Positions 26,314 to 35,465 are shown, counted from the first letter of the stretch. The stretch is DNA of 64,000 nucleotides from Bacillota bacterium (GCA_023439545.1 JAEXNT010000079.1:9832-73831), one strand, 5' to 3'. Program-made: numbers and translations. Notes: generated by a model not told the origin, from the sequence alone.

Positions 26314-26342
26314 AGAATAGCATTTATTGACTTCCGCGTCAA
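26314..26342 (-). promoter_or_regulatory. Promoter of the thi operon
   Basis: On the minus strand TTGACG (26342-26337), a 17-base spacer and TATTCT (26319-26314) precede the riboswitch by about 25 bases. Confidence 0.7.
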
Positions 26343-26405
26343 CTACTTTTAGCCAAAGGACGGATACCTTTCTCGATCTGCGAATGCTTTTGCGTCGATT
26401 TGCGT

Positions 26406-27227
26406 TTAGCTCTTGTGCTTCTCCCCATCCTTGATGTGCTCATGCGTGTACAGGTGATCCATGCAGTACTCGCGGTCGCCGTCGCAATCCATGCAATACC
26501 TGAATTCCATGTTCCTGTCCTCCACATTCGTCTTGCCGCAGACGGTGCAGCGGTGCATAACATAGATCTTTGGTATTTTCTTCTGAAAATCCTTCTTGTT
26601 GTAATATGTTTTTCTGCCCCTCGTGACCCTGAGAAAGATATCTGCGCCGAAAAACAGTATGAAATTCAGCGCGGAGCCCAATATCGTTATAAGGCCTGCC
26701 AGCGGATTGAAAGCAAAGCTGTAAAGCAGGAATGCTGCATAGAATATCGAAAGGTACTTCATTTTAACCGGTACAAGGAAAAACAGCATTATCTCGTAAT
26801 TTGGAAAAACATAAGAGAACGCAAAGATGAGCGACAGATTCAGATACATCGAGGAACCGGCTCCCCCAAGGAATGCCGAAGCTATGGTCCCGAGAACTCC
26901 TATGAGGTAATAAACATTGAACCTGAAGGCTCCCCATTCGCGCTCGAGCGAGGAACCTATCATGTAATAGAAATAAAGCGCAAATATTATAAGTACCGGC
27001 GAAGATGGAGGCGGCACAAACAAAAATGTAAGCAGCCTCCATACCTCTCCGTGTAAAACCATGGACGGTATCAGAGCTATCCTGTCAGCAAACTGCAGAC
27101 TATTGCCTGAGATGCTATCCAAAAGCATCAGAAGATAAACGATGCCGTTGAGCGTAGTTATGTACAGCATCAGATTCTTAATGCCAAATTTGCCTAGTTT
27201 TCTCTCGTATTTATCTAGCCAGAGCAC
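26406..27227 (-). CDS. Rhomboid-like membrane protein with C-terminal zinc ribbon
   Basis: The 273-residue protein has about five to six membrane segments. It resembles rhomboids and derlins: HGEVWRLLTFLFVPP, then the GSSLEREWGAFRF motif (GxxxExxxG type) and a following helix. The catalytic GxSG serine motif is not present where expected (FLGGAGSSMYLN), so it is probably not an active protease. The C-terminus has CTVCGK, CMDC and a Cys/His-rich end (YCMDHLYTHEH), consistent with zinc binding. The start GTG 27227 follows AAGG; the upstream ATG is less likely. It lies 104 bases downstream of the DUF975 gene. Function unknown. Confidence 0.7.
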   Translation of the reverse strand: MLWLDKYERKLGKFGIKNLMLYITTLNGIVYLLMLLDSISGNSLQFADRIALIPSMVLHGEVWRLLTFLFVPPPSSPVLIIFALYFYYMIGSSLEREWGAFRFNVYYLIGVLGTIASAFLGGAGSSMYLNLSLIFAFSYVFPNYEIMLFFLVPVKMKYLSIFYAAFLLYSFAFNPLAGLITILGSALNFILFFGADIFLRVTRGRKTYYNKKDFQKKIPKIYVMHRCTVCGKTNVEDRNMEFRYCMDCDGDREYCMDHLYTHEHIKDGEKHKS

Positions 27228-27331
27228 CCGGAACCTTCCCTTCCGCTTCAGTGACAACTGCTGCCCGCGTGTTATGCACCTCGGCAAATCGCTTTATTAA
27301 GAGTATCTACTTCCTTATCATTCCATTTGGA

Positions 27332-28084
27332 TCAGGCATTATACCCTGTTTGCGCAGGATCGTAAAGATTAAGCTCGTCAAGGCTGCACATACCGCTCTG
27401 TATGGCGTTACCCCTCAGGACCAGGTACAGTTCGGCCTCTGTTGCAAAAGCATAGGGGTTTACGAATAAAACACCTATTCCCAGGCAAAGCGTACCAAGT
27501 AAATACCAGCCCAGAAACGACAGATCGAGCACGAACATCCTCCATTTATTGCCCCTCATCATGTTCCTGCTGAGGGTTATTGCCCTGATTGCGCCTATAT
27601 TAGGGTTATCAGCAAGTATATACGGCGCCATTCTGTAGGAATAAAACTTTATTATGCCCGGTATTATTAAAAGTGCCCAGAGGAAATTGAACAGGTCTTT
27701 GAGGAACATCGTGGATATGATGCCCGTATAGTTACGTCCGTCAAAACCGAACCTGAAGCAGCCCCTGTTGTCGAAGTGCTGTGCAGACTGTATGAAATAT
27801 CTCCTGCCGCCGACTTCCAAAGAATAAAATACAAGTATACGCACCGCTATTGCTATAATGATTGCAAATGCGGCTGCGGCCAGTATCACGAGAATAATGG
27901 CAATAAGCCCGGAATCAATATCCGAGTAAGAGTACTGCGGGAATGATGAACGCCCCGACCGCCATGTATAACTTCCGCCGCTTCCTGACACGAAGACGAT
28001 CACAAGGCTGATCAGAAATGCCATCCAATAATTAGTCCGTAAGACCGACTTGGCCCTGTCCTTTAATTCTGCTCTTATCCACAT
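27332..28084 (-). CDS. DUF975-family integral membrane protein
   Basis: A 250-residue membrane protein with about five hydrophobic segments and an N-terminal amphipathic helix (MWIRAELKDRAKSVLRTNYW), which is the DUF975 hallmark. A loop with GGRRYFIQSAQ precedes the central membrane region. The family is widespread in Firmicutes with no defined function. ATG 28084 is preceded by GTGAGG. It may form a transcription unit with the rhomboid-like gene downstream. Confidence 0.8.
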   Translation of the reverse strand: MWIRAELKDRAKSVLRTNYWMAFLISLVIVFVSGSGGSYTWRSGRSSFPQYSYSDIDSGLIAIILVILAAAAFAIIIAIAVRILVFYSLEVGGRRYFIQSAQHFDNRGCFRFGFDGRNYTGIISTMFLKDLFNFLWALLIIPGIIKFYSYRMAPYILADNPNIGAIRAITLSRNMMRGNKWRMFVLDLSFLGWYLLGTLCLGIGVLFVNPYAFATEAELYLVLRGNAIQSGMCSLDELNLYDPAQTGYNA

Positions 28085-28170
28085 ATTATCCTCACTTTCC
28101 GGATCATATCCCATACAGGAATGCGATCCTCCAAACTACTATACTGTTAAATATAATATTTTGTCTGCGT

Positions 28171-29154
28171 CTATTTATATGACTGTTTGAGGATATTATC
28201 CGAAACGCTGGTAAACAGCGGGCTTACCGATTCTCTGTTATGAATGCGTATCAGTGCCTGGGCAAAAAGAGGCGCCACCGATACAAGTTTTATTTTATTG
28301 GATTTCAGGATATTCTTGTTTGCCACCGAGTCGGTTCCTATAAGCATGTCTATAGGGCTATTGTTGATCTTTTCCACGCCTTTTTCGCTCAGCATCATGT
28401 GAGAAAGGCAGGCAACTATCTTTTTGGCGCCGCGGTCCTTTAAAAGATAGGACAGCTCTGCAAGCGTACCGCCGCTCAGGCTGAAATCGTCCACTATCAA
28501 TGCCGTCTTGTCCTTTACGTCGCCGATAAGCTCCAGAATCTCGGCTTTCTCGTCATGGCTCGACCTGGTCTTGTCACCGATGGCGATCGTTGTATCGAGA
28601 TAATCGGCATATTTCCTGGCCTGCTTGGCAAAGCCGGCGTCCGGCGATACGACTATCAGATCGTCGAGATTCAATTTTTTTATATATTCGCACATTACCG
28701 GAAGCGCGTGCAGGTGATCCACAGGTTTCTTGAAAAAGCCCTGTACCTGCGCGCTGTGCAGGTCCATCGTCACTACCCTGTCCACGCCTGCCAGCTCGAT
28801 GCATTCCGCGCAGACCCTCGCCCTGATGGAGACCCTGGGTTCATCCTTTTTATCCGCCTTGGCATAGCTGAAGTACGGCATGATTGCCGTCACCGAAGCA
28901 GCGCTTGCTCTTTTGAAAGCGTCAGCCCAGAACAATATTTCAACGAACTCATCGTTCGGTTTCATGCCTATAGGCTGCACAAGGTACACATCCATGCCCC
29001 TGACCGTCTCGCATGCTTTAACGTAGGTATTGCCTTCGGAAAAGGTTATCACTTCGGATTTTGCAAGCTTATCGCCTAAAAAATTGCACATGTCCTGTGC
29101 AAATTCCTTGCCTGAACTTCCGGCGAATATTTTTGCACTTTTCAGAACTGCCAT
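28171..29154 (-). CDS. prs: Ribose-phosphate pyrophosphokinase homologue with atypical PRPP loop
   Basis: The 327-residue protein aligns throughout with class I PRPP synthetases (VVTMDLHSAQVQGFF, the flexible-loop region YAKADKKDEPRVSIRA). The PRPP-binding loop reads VDDFSLSGGT, where most enzymes have VDDIIDTAGT. It could make PRPP from ribose 5-phosphate and ATP. It could also be a diverged paralogue, because the main prs gene in Clostridia is usually next to glmU, not here. It stands alone, with a 167-base leader. The start ATG follows a long G-rich stretch. Confidence 0.85.
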   Translation of the reverse strand: MAVLKSAKIFAGSSGKEFAQDMCNFLGDKLAKSEVITFSEGNTYVKACETVRGMDVYLVQPIGMKPNDEFVEILFWADAFKRASAASVTAIMPYFSYAKADKKDEPRVSIRARVCAECIELAGVDRVVTMDLHSAQVQGFFKKPVDHLHALPVMCEYIKKLNLDDLIVVSPDAGFAKQARKYADYLDTTIAIGDKTRSSHDEKAEILELIGDVKDKTALIVDDFSLSGGTLAELSYLLKDRGAKKIVACLSHMMLSEKGVEKINNSPIDMLIGTDSVANKNILKSNKIKLVSVAPLFAQALIRIHNRESVSPLFTSVSDNILKQSYK

Positions 29155-29321
29155 TTTAACACCCCATATCTGTCCGCGTATCCCAGGACATCCGCAAAAG
29201 GCAGTCCGAAAGGTCGGATGGTATCCGCCGGTCTATCGCCTTTGATGACCTATACTTACATAGCATGTATATTTTATCACATGAAATGTATCCGTTCTAT
29301 AATGATTCTCTACAAAAAAAA

Positions 29322-30965
29322 TCAATCGGAGTAAGAAAAAATGTACTCGCTGTTCGCAAGCCGGATCAGGTCGTTTGCCCGCAGTTCATACTCCTTGTTG
29401 CTCTCTATCCTGCTATTGTTGATAAAAGTACCGTTCATCGAGTTGAGGTCCTTGATGTAGCTTATGCCGTTCCTGATCAGCAGCTCGGCATGTAGCTTGC
29501 CTACGGCATTATTGTTCAGGACATGGTCTACATGCCCTTCGAGCCGCCCGATGATAAAATCGTCCCTGTCCAGGACTATATCGCCTTCCTCCGCCCGTTT
29601 CCCGGCGCTTTTCAGTACCCGTACGCCTTTAGCATGTCTTCCGAGCAGTTCTGTTTTATTGGAGAACCTTGGGACATCCGGTTTGACTGTTGTCGGTGTG
29701 TCTGTTGTCGGTGTGTCTGTTGTTGGTTTGTCTGTTGTTGGTTTGACTGTTGCTGGTTTGACAGCTTCCGGTTTGGCTGTTGCTGGTTTGACAGCTTGCG
29801 GTTTGGGCGGCTCAAGCTCGAGCGCGCGGCCTTCCGGTTTTGGAAGTTCCGGTTTTGGAAGTTCCAGTTTGGGAAGTTCCGGTTTTGGAAGTTCCGCTTT
29901 GGATGTTTTCACTTCAGGCTTTGAAATATCCGGCATATGTGTCGCAGGTTTGCCTGCTGCCGTAAACTCGGCCTTCAAGCCGCCTTCCGCAGCCACTTTG
30001 TTTTTTCTCCCCATCTCTTCATTTTTCGTTTTGGATCCCGGGAGCCCTGCAGCCAGGACCTTTTTAAATACAAGTACATCGATTGCAGCCGCAATCATCA
30101 GTACCGCGGCGTAATTTGCAGTGTGATTCGCCCCCGCACTATCGATAAACCCACGGCAAAGGTATATCGCCAATGCCATAATAAACTGCAGCAATACGGC
30201 TAATATCGCAGTTATAGGGATCCGACGGCTTGCGTTCGCCTCATTTCTCTCTGTTTTCAACCCTGCGCCAGGCCGGCTGGTATTTTTATCCCTGTCTGCT
30301 GCCGCCGATGTCTCAGCGAAAGAGCCTTCTTCACGTTTAGCGGGTGCATAAGGCAGGACTGTTTCTTCCGGGGTTTCGCAGATCCCTCCGTATAGAAGTT
30401 CACTCATCAGTTTTACAAAGCCCTTGAGGTTGAAGGCTTCGCTCTTTACCGCAGAGAGTATGCGCTGAACGATATTACCGCTGTCAAACCCTTCGACCTG
30501 TATATGCTGAAGCAGCAGTTCCGAAACAAAACCTTTTAACGTTTCACAGCTTTCGCCGCCTTTACACGCAGGTACGTATATCAATGATGGCTCGAGAGTA
30601 TCGGGACAGATATATATGTGATCCTGCCTGAAAACGAAATTGGAGGAATTCAGAAGATATCCGTATGAATCGTTTACTGCAGAAGCTATGTCAAAAATGA
30701 ATTTGAGGAATTCGGGCTTGGTGAACTTTTTCCTTTTCAAGTAAATAGAAAGCGGCGCCTTGGAGGTTATATTATAATAGAAACATGTCAGTCCGTCCTT
30801 TACCATTCGTTCCGGCGGTATCAGACACCTTACGGAATTACGGGCAAGCATGCGGCATTGATATTCTGCCACCCCGTCCGCACCGGTCACCACCAGGAAG
30901 CTTGCGGATGCATCGCTTTCATATCCGAATCCAAGTCCATCCGGCCCATTAGTCGGCAAATTCAT
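29322..30965 (-). CDS. FHA-domain protein with DUF6382-like N-terminus and Pro/Lys repeats
   Basis: The N-terminal domain (about 1-215) resembles the uncharacterised domain often encoded beside Firmicutes Tad genes. Two membrane segments follow (about 245-300), then a low-complexity linker with repeated LPKPE and then KPTTD/TPTTV units (about 355-430). A C-terminal FHA domain (about 455-547) contains FIIGR and LNSMNGTFIN. In the FHA phosphopeptide site the usual SRxH reads GKLH, so threonine-phosphate binding may be altered. The gene is downstream of the pilin gene, after a terminator hairpin. Inference: a signalling or assembly accessory of the Tad machine. Confidence 0.8.
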   Translation of the reverse strand: MNLPTNGPDGLGFGYESDASASFLVVTGADGVAEYQCRMLARNSVRCLIPPERMVKDGLTCFYYNITSKAPLSIYLKRKKFTKPEFLKFIFDIASAVNDSYGYLLNSSNFVFRQDHIYICPDTLEPSLIYVPACKGGESCETLKGFVSELLLQHIQVEGFDSGNIVQRILSAVKSEAFNLKGFVKLMSELLYGGICETPEETVLPYAPAKREEGSFAETSAAADRDKNTSRPGAGLKTERNEANASRRIPITAILAVLLQFIMALAIYLCRGFIDSAGANHTANYAAVLMIAAAIDVLVFKKVLAAGLPGSKTKNEEMGRKNKVAAEGGLKAEFTAAGKPATHMPDISKPEVKTSKAELPKPELPKLELPKPELPKPEGRALELEPPKPQAVKPATAKPEAVKPATVKPTTDKPTTDTPTTDTPTTVKPDVPRFSNKTELLGRHAKGVRVLKSAGKRAEEGDIVLDRDDFIIGRLEGHVDHVLNNNAVGKLHAELLIRNGISYIKDLNSMNGTFINNSRIESNKEYELRANDLIRLANSEYIFSYSD

Positions 30966-31018
30966 TCGATCATCTCCTATAAAGCATTATTATCGTGTAT
31001 CAAGACCGAGCCAGGCAT

Positions 31019-31064
31019 AAAAAAACAAGGTGAGCTGCAACCGCAATTATCATTCAGTTGCAGC
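31019..31064 (-). terminator. Terminator after the pilin gene
   Basis: GCTGCAAC / GTTGCAGC form an 8-bp stem with a 15-base loop (31034-31064). On the minus strand a T run follows (31025-31019) after a short gap. It lies between flp1 and the FHA gene. Confidence 0.65.
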
Positions 31065-31133
31065 AAGCCTCATGTTCCCGTTGTTCTCGCCTGGCCGGCG
31101 AATATCAGGCTTCTCCGTTTGTCCAGTCCGAAG

Positions 31134-31349
31134 TCAGTTAATTTTGTTAGTATCTCTGATATTGCCGCTGCTTACATCGTCCGTTATGGAGTCATCAGCA
31201 AATACACTTTTCATTATTCCTGTAACAAATTTTATTATGGCGTCCCTGAAAATAAGTGCGATCCCGACCAAAACAGCAATAATAACCACGATTTCCACAG
31301 TCCCGAGGCCGTCCTCCTCTTTAATGAACCTTCTGATTAAATCACTCAC
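31134..31349 (-). CDS. Flp1-family type IVb pilin
   Basis: The 71-residue prepilin-like protein has a short charged leader ending in Gly (EEDGLG), then TVEIVVIIAVLVGIALIF. This is the Glu-containing hydrophobic helix of Flp pilins. The fifth residue after the putative cleavage site is Glu, as in type IV pilins (G-TVE-type variation). It is encoded 15 bases after tadC and is the likely major subunit of the pilus built by TadA/B/C/Z. The hydrophilic C-terminus is short. Confidence 0.88.
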   Translation of the reverse strand: MSDLIRRFIKEEDGLGTVEIVVIIAVLVGIALIFRDAIIKFVTGIMKSVFADDSITDDVSSGNIRDTNKIN

Positions 31350-31364
31350 CCGATCACCCCCATC

Positions 31365-32225
31365 CTATATATTCTTTAAAGCCAGCACTGCCGGCATACC
31401 TACAATAAGAAGGATCGCCGCGAACATCAGCATCATCGGCAGCAGTAATTTTGTGGAAGCTTCTTCGCCAAATCTCTTTGCTGTACTCTTCCGAAGCTCC
31501 CAGCATTCATTCGCATACACCCTCAGAATTGGAACAAGCTCGGCGTTGCCTTTCCTAATATTTTGCAGAATGACGGAAACGAACCTTGTTATAAGCGGTA
31601 TACGGCACCTCTTGGCAAATTCTTCATATGCCTTGTGCTCAGGTATACCTGCACTTATGTCCTGCACAGCCGAACGCAATTCCATATACAGGGGCGTGCC
31701 TCCGGTAGTGTCCAATGAGATCTTCTCCCATGCCTTTGAAACCGTCATCCCGGCGTTTATGAGAAGCGTAAGCTTATTTACAAAATCAGGGAAATCAAGC
31801 TGTATGGACTGCCTCCTCTTTCTTATTTTGTCCGACAGATCCTTGTCGGTAAATACGGCGATACCGACGGGTAGCGCCGTGCAGAACAGTATGTAGCCCG
31901 TATCGGCAGTTGTAAAATTTCCAACCAGCAAGGAAAAAAACAAGGATAATATTATGAGTGATATCTTATTCCCCCAATGGATCCTGAGCATGCGGACCGC
32001 CTTCTTATGTCCGTGGAGTTCGATGATCATTGCAAGAAGCTTCCTGTCGTAGCTTGTGTTATAGCTGTATTTGAACGCATCCAGCAGGTACAGCCCTATC
32101 GGAAGTACTTCTTTCATAGGGCAGGCTTTCTTGTCGAGGTCATCTGTTACATCAGCATACTTTCTGCGGGAAAGCAGATACAGTGTCAATATGATAACCA
32201 TGAAAATGATAAGGACGAGCAGCAT
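31365..32225 (-). CDS. tadC: Tad pilus inner-membrane protein TadC
   Basis: This 286-residue type II secretion F-domain protein has an N-terminal membrane helix, a second pair around 85-125 and a C-terminal helix (LPMMLMFAAILLIVGMPAVL). The helical T2SSF domain (about 140-255) contains QLDFPDFVNKLTLLINAGMT, typical of the platform proteins that sit over the TadA ATPase. It follows tadB with 16 bases between stop and start. Confidence 0.88.
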   Translation of the reverse strand: MLLVLIIFMVIILTLYLLSRRKYADVTDDLDKKACPMKEVLPIGLYLLDAFKYSYNTSYDRKLLAMIIELHGHKKAVRMLRIHWGNKISLIILSLFFSLLVGNFTTADTGYILFCTALPVGIAVFTDKDLSDKIRKRRQSIQLDFPDFVNKLTLLINAGMTVSKAWEKISLDTTGGTPLYMELRSAVQDISAGIPEHKAYEEFAKRCRIPLITRFVSVILQNIRKGNAELVPILRVYANECWELRKSTAKRFGEEASTKLLLPMMLMFAAILLIVGMPAVLALKNI

Positions 32226-32241
32226 AACTCATCACACCCCC

Positions 32242-32985
32242 CTAAAGCTTGATATCGATTATTTTTGCAGAAATCAGCCAGGCGGTCAAAAGCAGTACGA
32301 TTGAACCGCTCATGGTGATCCGGCCTACAAGCGTACTGAATATGGGAGCCATATAATCCGGAGCGCTTAACGACAGCAGTAAAATCATTATGATGGGTAT
32401 TACGTTGAGCACCTTCCTCTCGAATTTCCGTTCGGCAAGCATCGTATCCACTTCCTGGGCGACCTCTATCCTGTCGTTGATTATCGATGAAGTATTCCTG
32501 ATCACCTCTGCCAAATTGCCTCCGCTTCTTTTACTGATATTGAACACATTAACGAAATTGTCGACGTCCTCGAGTCCGGCCCTGTCGGCAAATTCCTGAA
32601 GCGCGGACTCGAGCGGCTCGTTCATATCCAGCCTGCTGATGATCCTGCCGAGTTCTGCCAGAATAAAAGCCGAGGGCTCGGGATAAAGCACCGTCAGATC
32701 CTTTAACGCTTCCCTGAAGGCCAGTTCTACCGTTTTCCCCGCCGAAAGCGAAGAGGACAGAGAATAAAGCATATCCTTAAACTGAATGTTCAGCTCCTTC
32801 TTGCGCCGCCTGATAATTTCCCTTGTCCTTATACGGGGATACATAAGTGCAAGCGGAGTCAAAAAGGCGGAAAGGATAAAACTCCTGAAAAAGATGTAAG
32901 CGACCGCGAATATGACTGCTACAGCTGCCGCAGTGTATAAGGTACGTTCCCGGGCATTCATCGTATAAGAATCATAATAGGCCAT
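32242..32985 (-). CDS. tadB: Tad pilus inner-membrane protein TadB
   Basis: This 247-residue T2SSF-domain protein has N-terminal membrane helices (about 15-55), the cytoplasmic domain FKDMLYSLSSSLSAGKTVE with NISKRSGGNLAEVI, and two C-terminal helices. ATG 32985 follows GGCGGTG and lies inside the tail of tadA, overlapping it by 14 bases. It pairs with TadC to form the pilus platform. Confidence 0.88.
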   Translation of the reverse strand: MAYYDSYTMNARERTLYTAAAVAVIFAVAYIFFRSFILSAFLTPLALMYPRIRTREIIRRRKKELNIQFKDMLYSLSSSLSAGKTVELAFREALKDLTVLYPEPSAFILAELGRIISRLDMNEPLESALQEFADRAGLEDVDNFVNVFNISKRSGGNLAEVIRNTSSIINDRIEVAQEVDTMLAERKFERKVLNVIPIIMILLLSLSAPDYMAPIFSTLVGRITMSGSIVLLLTAWLISAKIIDIKL

Positions 32986-34318
32986 GCGTATCACCGCCCA
33001 ATCCGCAGGATATTCCCGCCATTCTCAGCTTTGTCGTATTCATTAGTCTGCCGCCGGTCCGTCTGAGACTGCCCTTCACCCTTTCGCCGCCTTCAGGCCT
33101 CACGCCTTCGGGCTTAACGCCTTCGGACGTCATGCCTTTGGCGCTTCGTTCAGTAATATCCTCCTCGAAAATATACAATGGATTAAGCTCTATCTGCCCA
33201 TCCCGGCAGCCGGCTATTTCGCTTATTTCAAGTACTCTTCTGGACTTGTCCCTAAGCCTTGCCAGATGTATAACGACGTCTATAGCCGACGCTATCTGCT
33301 GCCTGACCGCATCAAGCGGCAGAGGCGCAGCGGATAGCACCATCGTTTCAAGCCGTTTCATCATATCGTCCGCCGAATTGGCATGTCCGGTCGAAAGTGA
33401 CCCGTCGTGTCCCGTATTCATGGCCTGGAGCATATCAAGGGCTTCTTCTCCCCTGACCTCCCCCACAATGATCCTCTCAGGCCGCATCCTCAGGGATGTC
33501 CGGATAAGTTCACGGATAGTTATGCGACCTTTGCCCTCGGTGTTCGCATTTCTGGTCTCAAGCCTGACAATATTCTCGATTCCTTTGATCTGCAGCTCTG
33601 CCGAGTCTTCTATGGTTATAATCCTTTCATCGGAGGGAATCCGTGCTGAGAGAGCATTGAGAAATGTCGTTTTGCCCGAACCGGTACCTCCGCATATGAA
33701 AATATTGTACCTGGCACGAACCAGGCAGCCCAGGTCTTCCGCCGCCTCCGGGCTCAAAGAGCCGGCCGCGACCAGCTGCTCCATCGTCATTGGTTCGGCT
33801 GGAAACTTTCTTATTGTCATAACGGGACCGTTTAAAGCCACCGGCTTAAGTACAACATTCACCCTCGAACCATCGGGCAAAGTGAAGTCGACGATTGGAG
33901 ACGCCTCATTCACAGTTCTGTTGGTCCTTGAAACTATAGCCTGTATCACGTCCTCAAGCTTTTCTATACTCTCAAACCCCGTCCCGATGCCGGATACTCT
34001 TCCCTCCCGCTCGATAAAAAGCTTGTCCGGCCCGTTTATCATGATCTCGGTTATCGACCGGTCGTCTATGACAGGCTGCAGTATATCCAGTCTTCTCATC
34101 GAGTTGAACACCATATCGGCCAATTCCCGCTTTTCGGCTATATTCAAATAGTCTTTGCCCGATTTCCTGAAGACGGCATCCGTGACCGTATCCATTACTT
34201 CATCGTCCGACAGGTTCCTTGTCCTGTCCAGATTCCGGGCAATTTCACTTCTTATCTCATCGGCAAGCTTCTTCAAATCCTGCCTTCCGTCTGCCGTCAT
34301 CGTTCCGTCAGGAGGCAA
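32972..34318 (-). CDS. tadA: Tad pilus assembly ATPase TadA (CpaF family)
   Basis: The 448-residue secretion ATPase has an N-terminal helical domain, the P-loop FICGGTGSGKTTFLNA, Asp boxes in RIITIEDSAELQ, the VGEVRGEEALDML motif and the HANSADDMMKRL histidine box. A C-terminal extension of about 60 residues has SEGVKPEGVRPEGGERV repeats. I choose TTG 34318 because GGAGGTG is eight bases before it; it overlaps the tadZ stop by 11 bases. It powers pilin assembly. Confidence 0.92.
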   Translation of the reverse strand: MPPDGTMTADGRQDLKKLADEIRSEIARNLDRTRNLSDDEVMDTVTDAVFRKSGKDYLNIAEKRELADMVFNSMRRLDILQPVIDDRSITEIMINGPDKLFIEREGRVSGIGTGFESIEKLEDVIQAIVSRTNRTVNEASPIVDFTLPDGSRVNVVLKPVALNGPVMTIRKFPAEPMTMEQLVAAGSLSPEAAEDLGCLVRARYNIFICGGTGSGKTTFLNALSARIPSDERIITIEDSAELQIKGIENIVRLETRNANTEGKGRITIRELIRTSLRMRPERIIVGEVRGEEALDMLQAMNTGHDGSLSTGHANSADDMMKRLETMVLSAAPLPLDAVRQQIASAIDVVIHLARLRDKSRRVLEISEIAGCRDGQIELNPLYIFEEDITERSAKGMTSEGVKPEGVRPEGGERVKGSLRRTGGRLMNTTKLRMAGISCGLGGDTHGLL

Positions 34319-35465
34319 CGCTCTCACCTCCGCCTGAGGCTGATGCAACCGTATGGTCGTACGTCAAATGGCCGCATAAATTACCGACGCCTGAAAGGAA
34401 GGCGACATCATCGGTCAGTTCAGAATCGGGAGCTCCGGAAGAAGAAAGCGGGCACTCATCGATCACCGCCGTCTGGCCGCAATCCCCAAACAGCTGTGGC
34501 AAGGCGGATTTGGGTTCAACACCATTGATCCGGTTAAGTACCGGAATTATTCTGCCCGCACGTCCGTCGCCCTGCCTTTTCCTTATATATTCAATACCGT
34601 TTATGAACTCCCCGTATTTGACCGATGAACATTTTCCGGGCGTCAGGACGGGCAATATTATATCGGATTGCCTGATAACCTCCGCATTTACCGGACTGAA
34701 CCCGCTGCCGATATCTACAAAAACCATGTCATAAACGGCACTTTTCCTGAAAGTATTCAATAGGAGGGTAATGTCCTGTTCCGTCAACTCATTGAATTCA
34801 AACAGGTTCTCAGGAGGCTTGAAATAATGCACGCCGGTCCTCGCATCCAGACTCGCTGCGCCTTCAAGCTTCAAACCTATATTCCCGTTTTTTCCCTTCA
34901 AATAGTAAATAACATTCGAAAAGCTTTGGCCTGATCCGGCATCACTGTTAAAAAACGCTTCCGTGGATGGAACGGCTTCAAGATTCAGATAGAAGGTCCG
35001 CGTTCCGCGCCTCCCGCACAAAATACTGCAGCCCGCGGCAATGCTGCTTTTACCTGTTCCGCCTGCAGGTGAGCAGACACATATGATCCTTGTCCGGTAT
35101 TTGCCCGGCGCCAAATGCCCCTTAGCCACATTCGAACTATACAGCCTGAGCAGTTCCGCAACAAGCCTGTCGGCATGCCGGTATTTTTCTACGGTATCAT
35201 AACCTACAGGTACCGGCGTTTCGCCGCCCCCGTCAAGTATGACAGTTACAGCCGCGTTTCCGGTTATCGAGCCTTCTTTAAACATGTCATTGCTTACAAG
35301 CAGTATATCCGGCTTGTCCGCACCGTTAAGAAAAGCGTCAAGCTTTTCGCGGGATGCAAAAGATATGATCTCAAACCTCTGCGGGTAATTTACAATAAGA
35401 AATCTTTCGAGTTTCGACAGATATTCCGTATCGCCGTCGGCAAGCACAAGGCTCAGCTTTCCCAT
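34308..35465 (-). CDS. tadZ: TadZ/CpaE-like pilus localisation protein
   Basis: This 385-residue protein has an N-terminal receiver-like domain (1-120) that keeps the acidic LADGD but lacks a clear phospho-acceptor aspartate (LLVSND instead). A MinD/ParA-like ATPase domain (about 125-370) follows. Its P-loop is SPAGGTGKSS, missing the signature lysine of deviant Walker A motifs, as is usual in TadZ. TadZ proteins place Tad pili at the cell pole. ATG 35465 follows a run of G. It is the first gene of the tad operon. Confidence 0.85.
   Translation of the reverse strand: MGKLSLVLADGDTEYLSKLERFLIVNYPQRFEIISFASREKLDAFLNGADKPDILLVSNDMFKEGSITGNAAVTVILDGGGETPVPVGYDTVEKYRHADRLVAELLRLYSSNVAKGHLAPGKYRTRIICVCSPAGGTGKSSIAAGCSILCGRRGTRTFYLNLEAVPSTEAFFNSDAGSGQSFSNVIYYLKGKNGNIGLKLEGAASLDARTGVHYFKPPENLFEFNELTEQDITLLLNTFRKSAVYDMVFVDIGSGFSPVNAEVIRQSDIILPVLTPGKCSSVKYGEFINGIEYIRKRQGDGRAGRIIPVLNRINGVEPKSALPQLFGDCGQTAVIDECPLSSSGAPDSELTDDVAFLSGVGNLCGHLTYDHTVASASGGGESVAS

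Noticed and set aside
29464..30114. Plus-strand frame with Val-Gly-Leu-Thr repeats opposite the FHA gene
   Set aside because: It only mirrors the Lys-Pro repeat coding DNA; no start signal.
31030..31896. Plus-strand open frame of 288 codons opposite flp1 and tadC
   Set aside because: Antisense shadow of two genes with clear family matches; no binding site.
33132..34151. Plus-strand open frame of 339 codons opposite tadA
   Set aside because: Translation is low-complexity Ser/Leu-rich and lies wholly antisense to an unmistakable ATPase gene. It is a codon-bias shadow.
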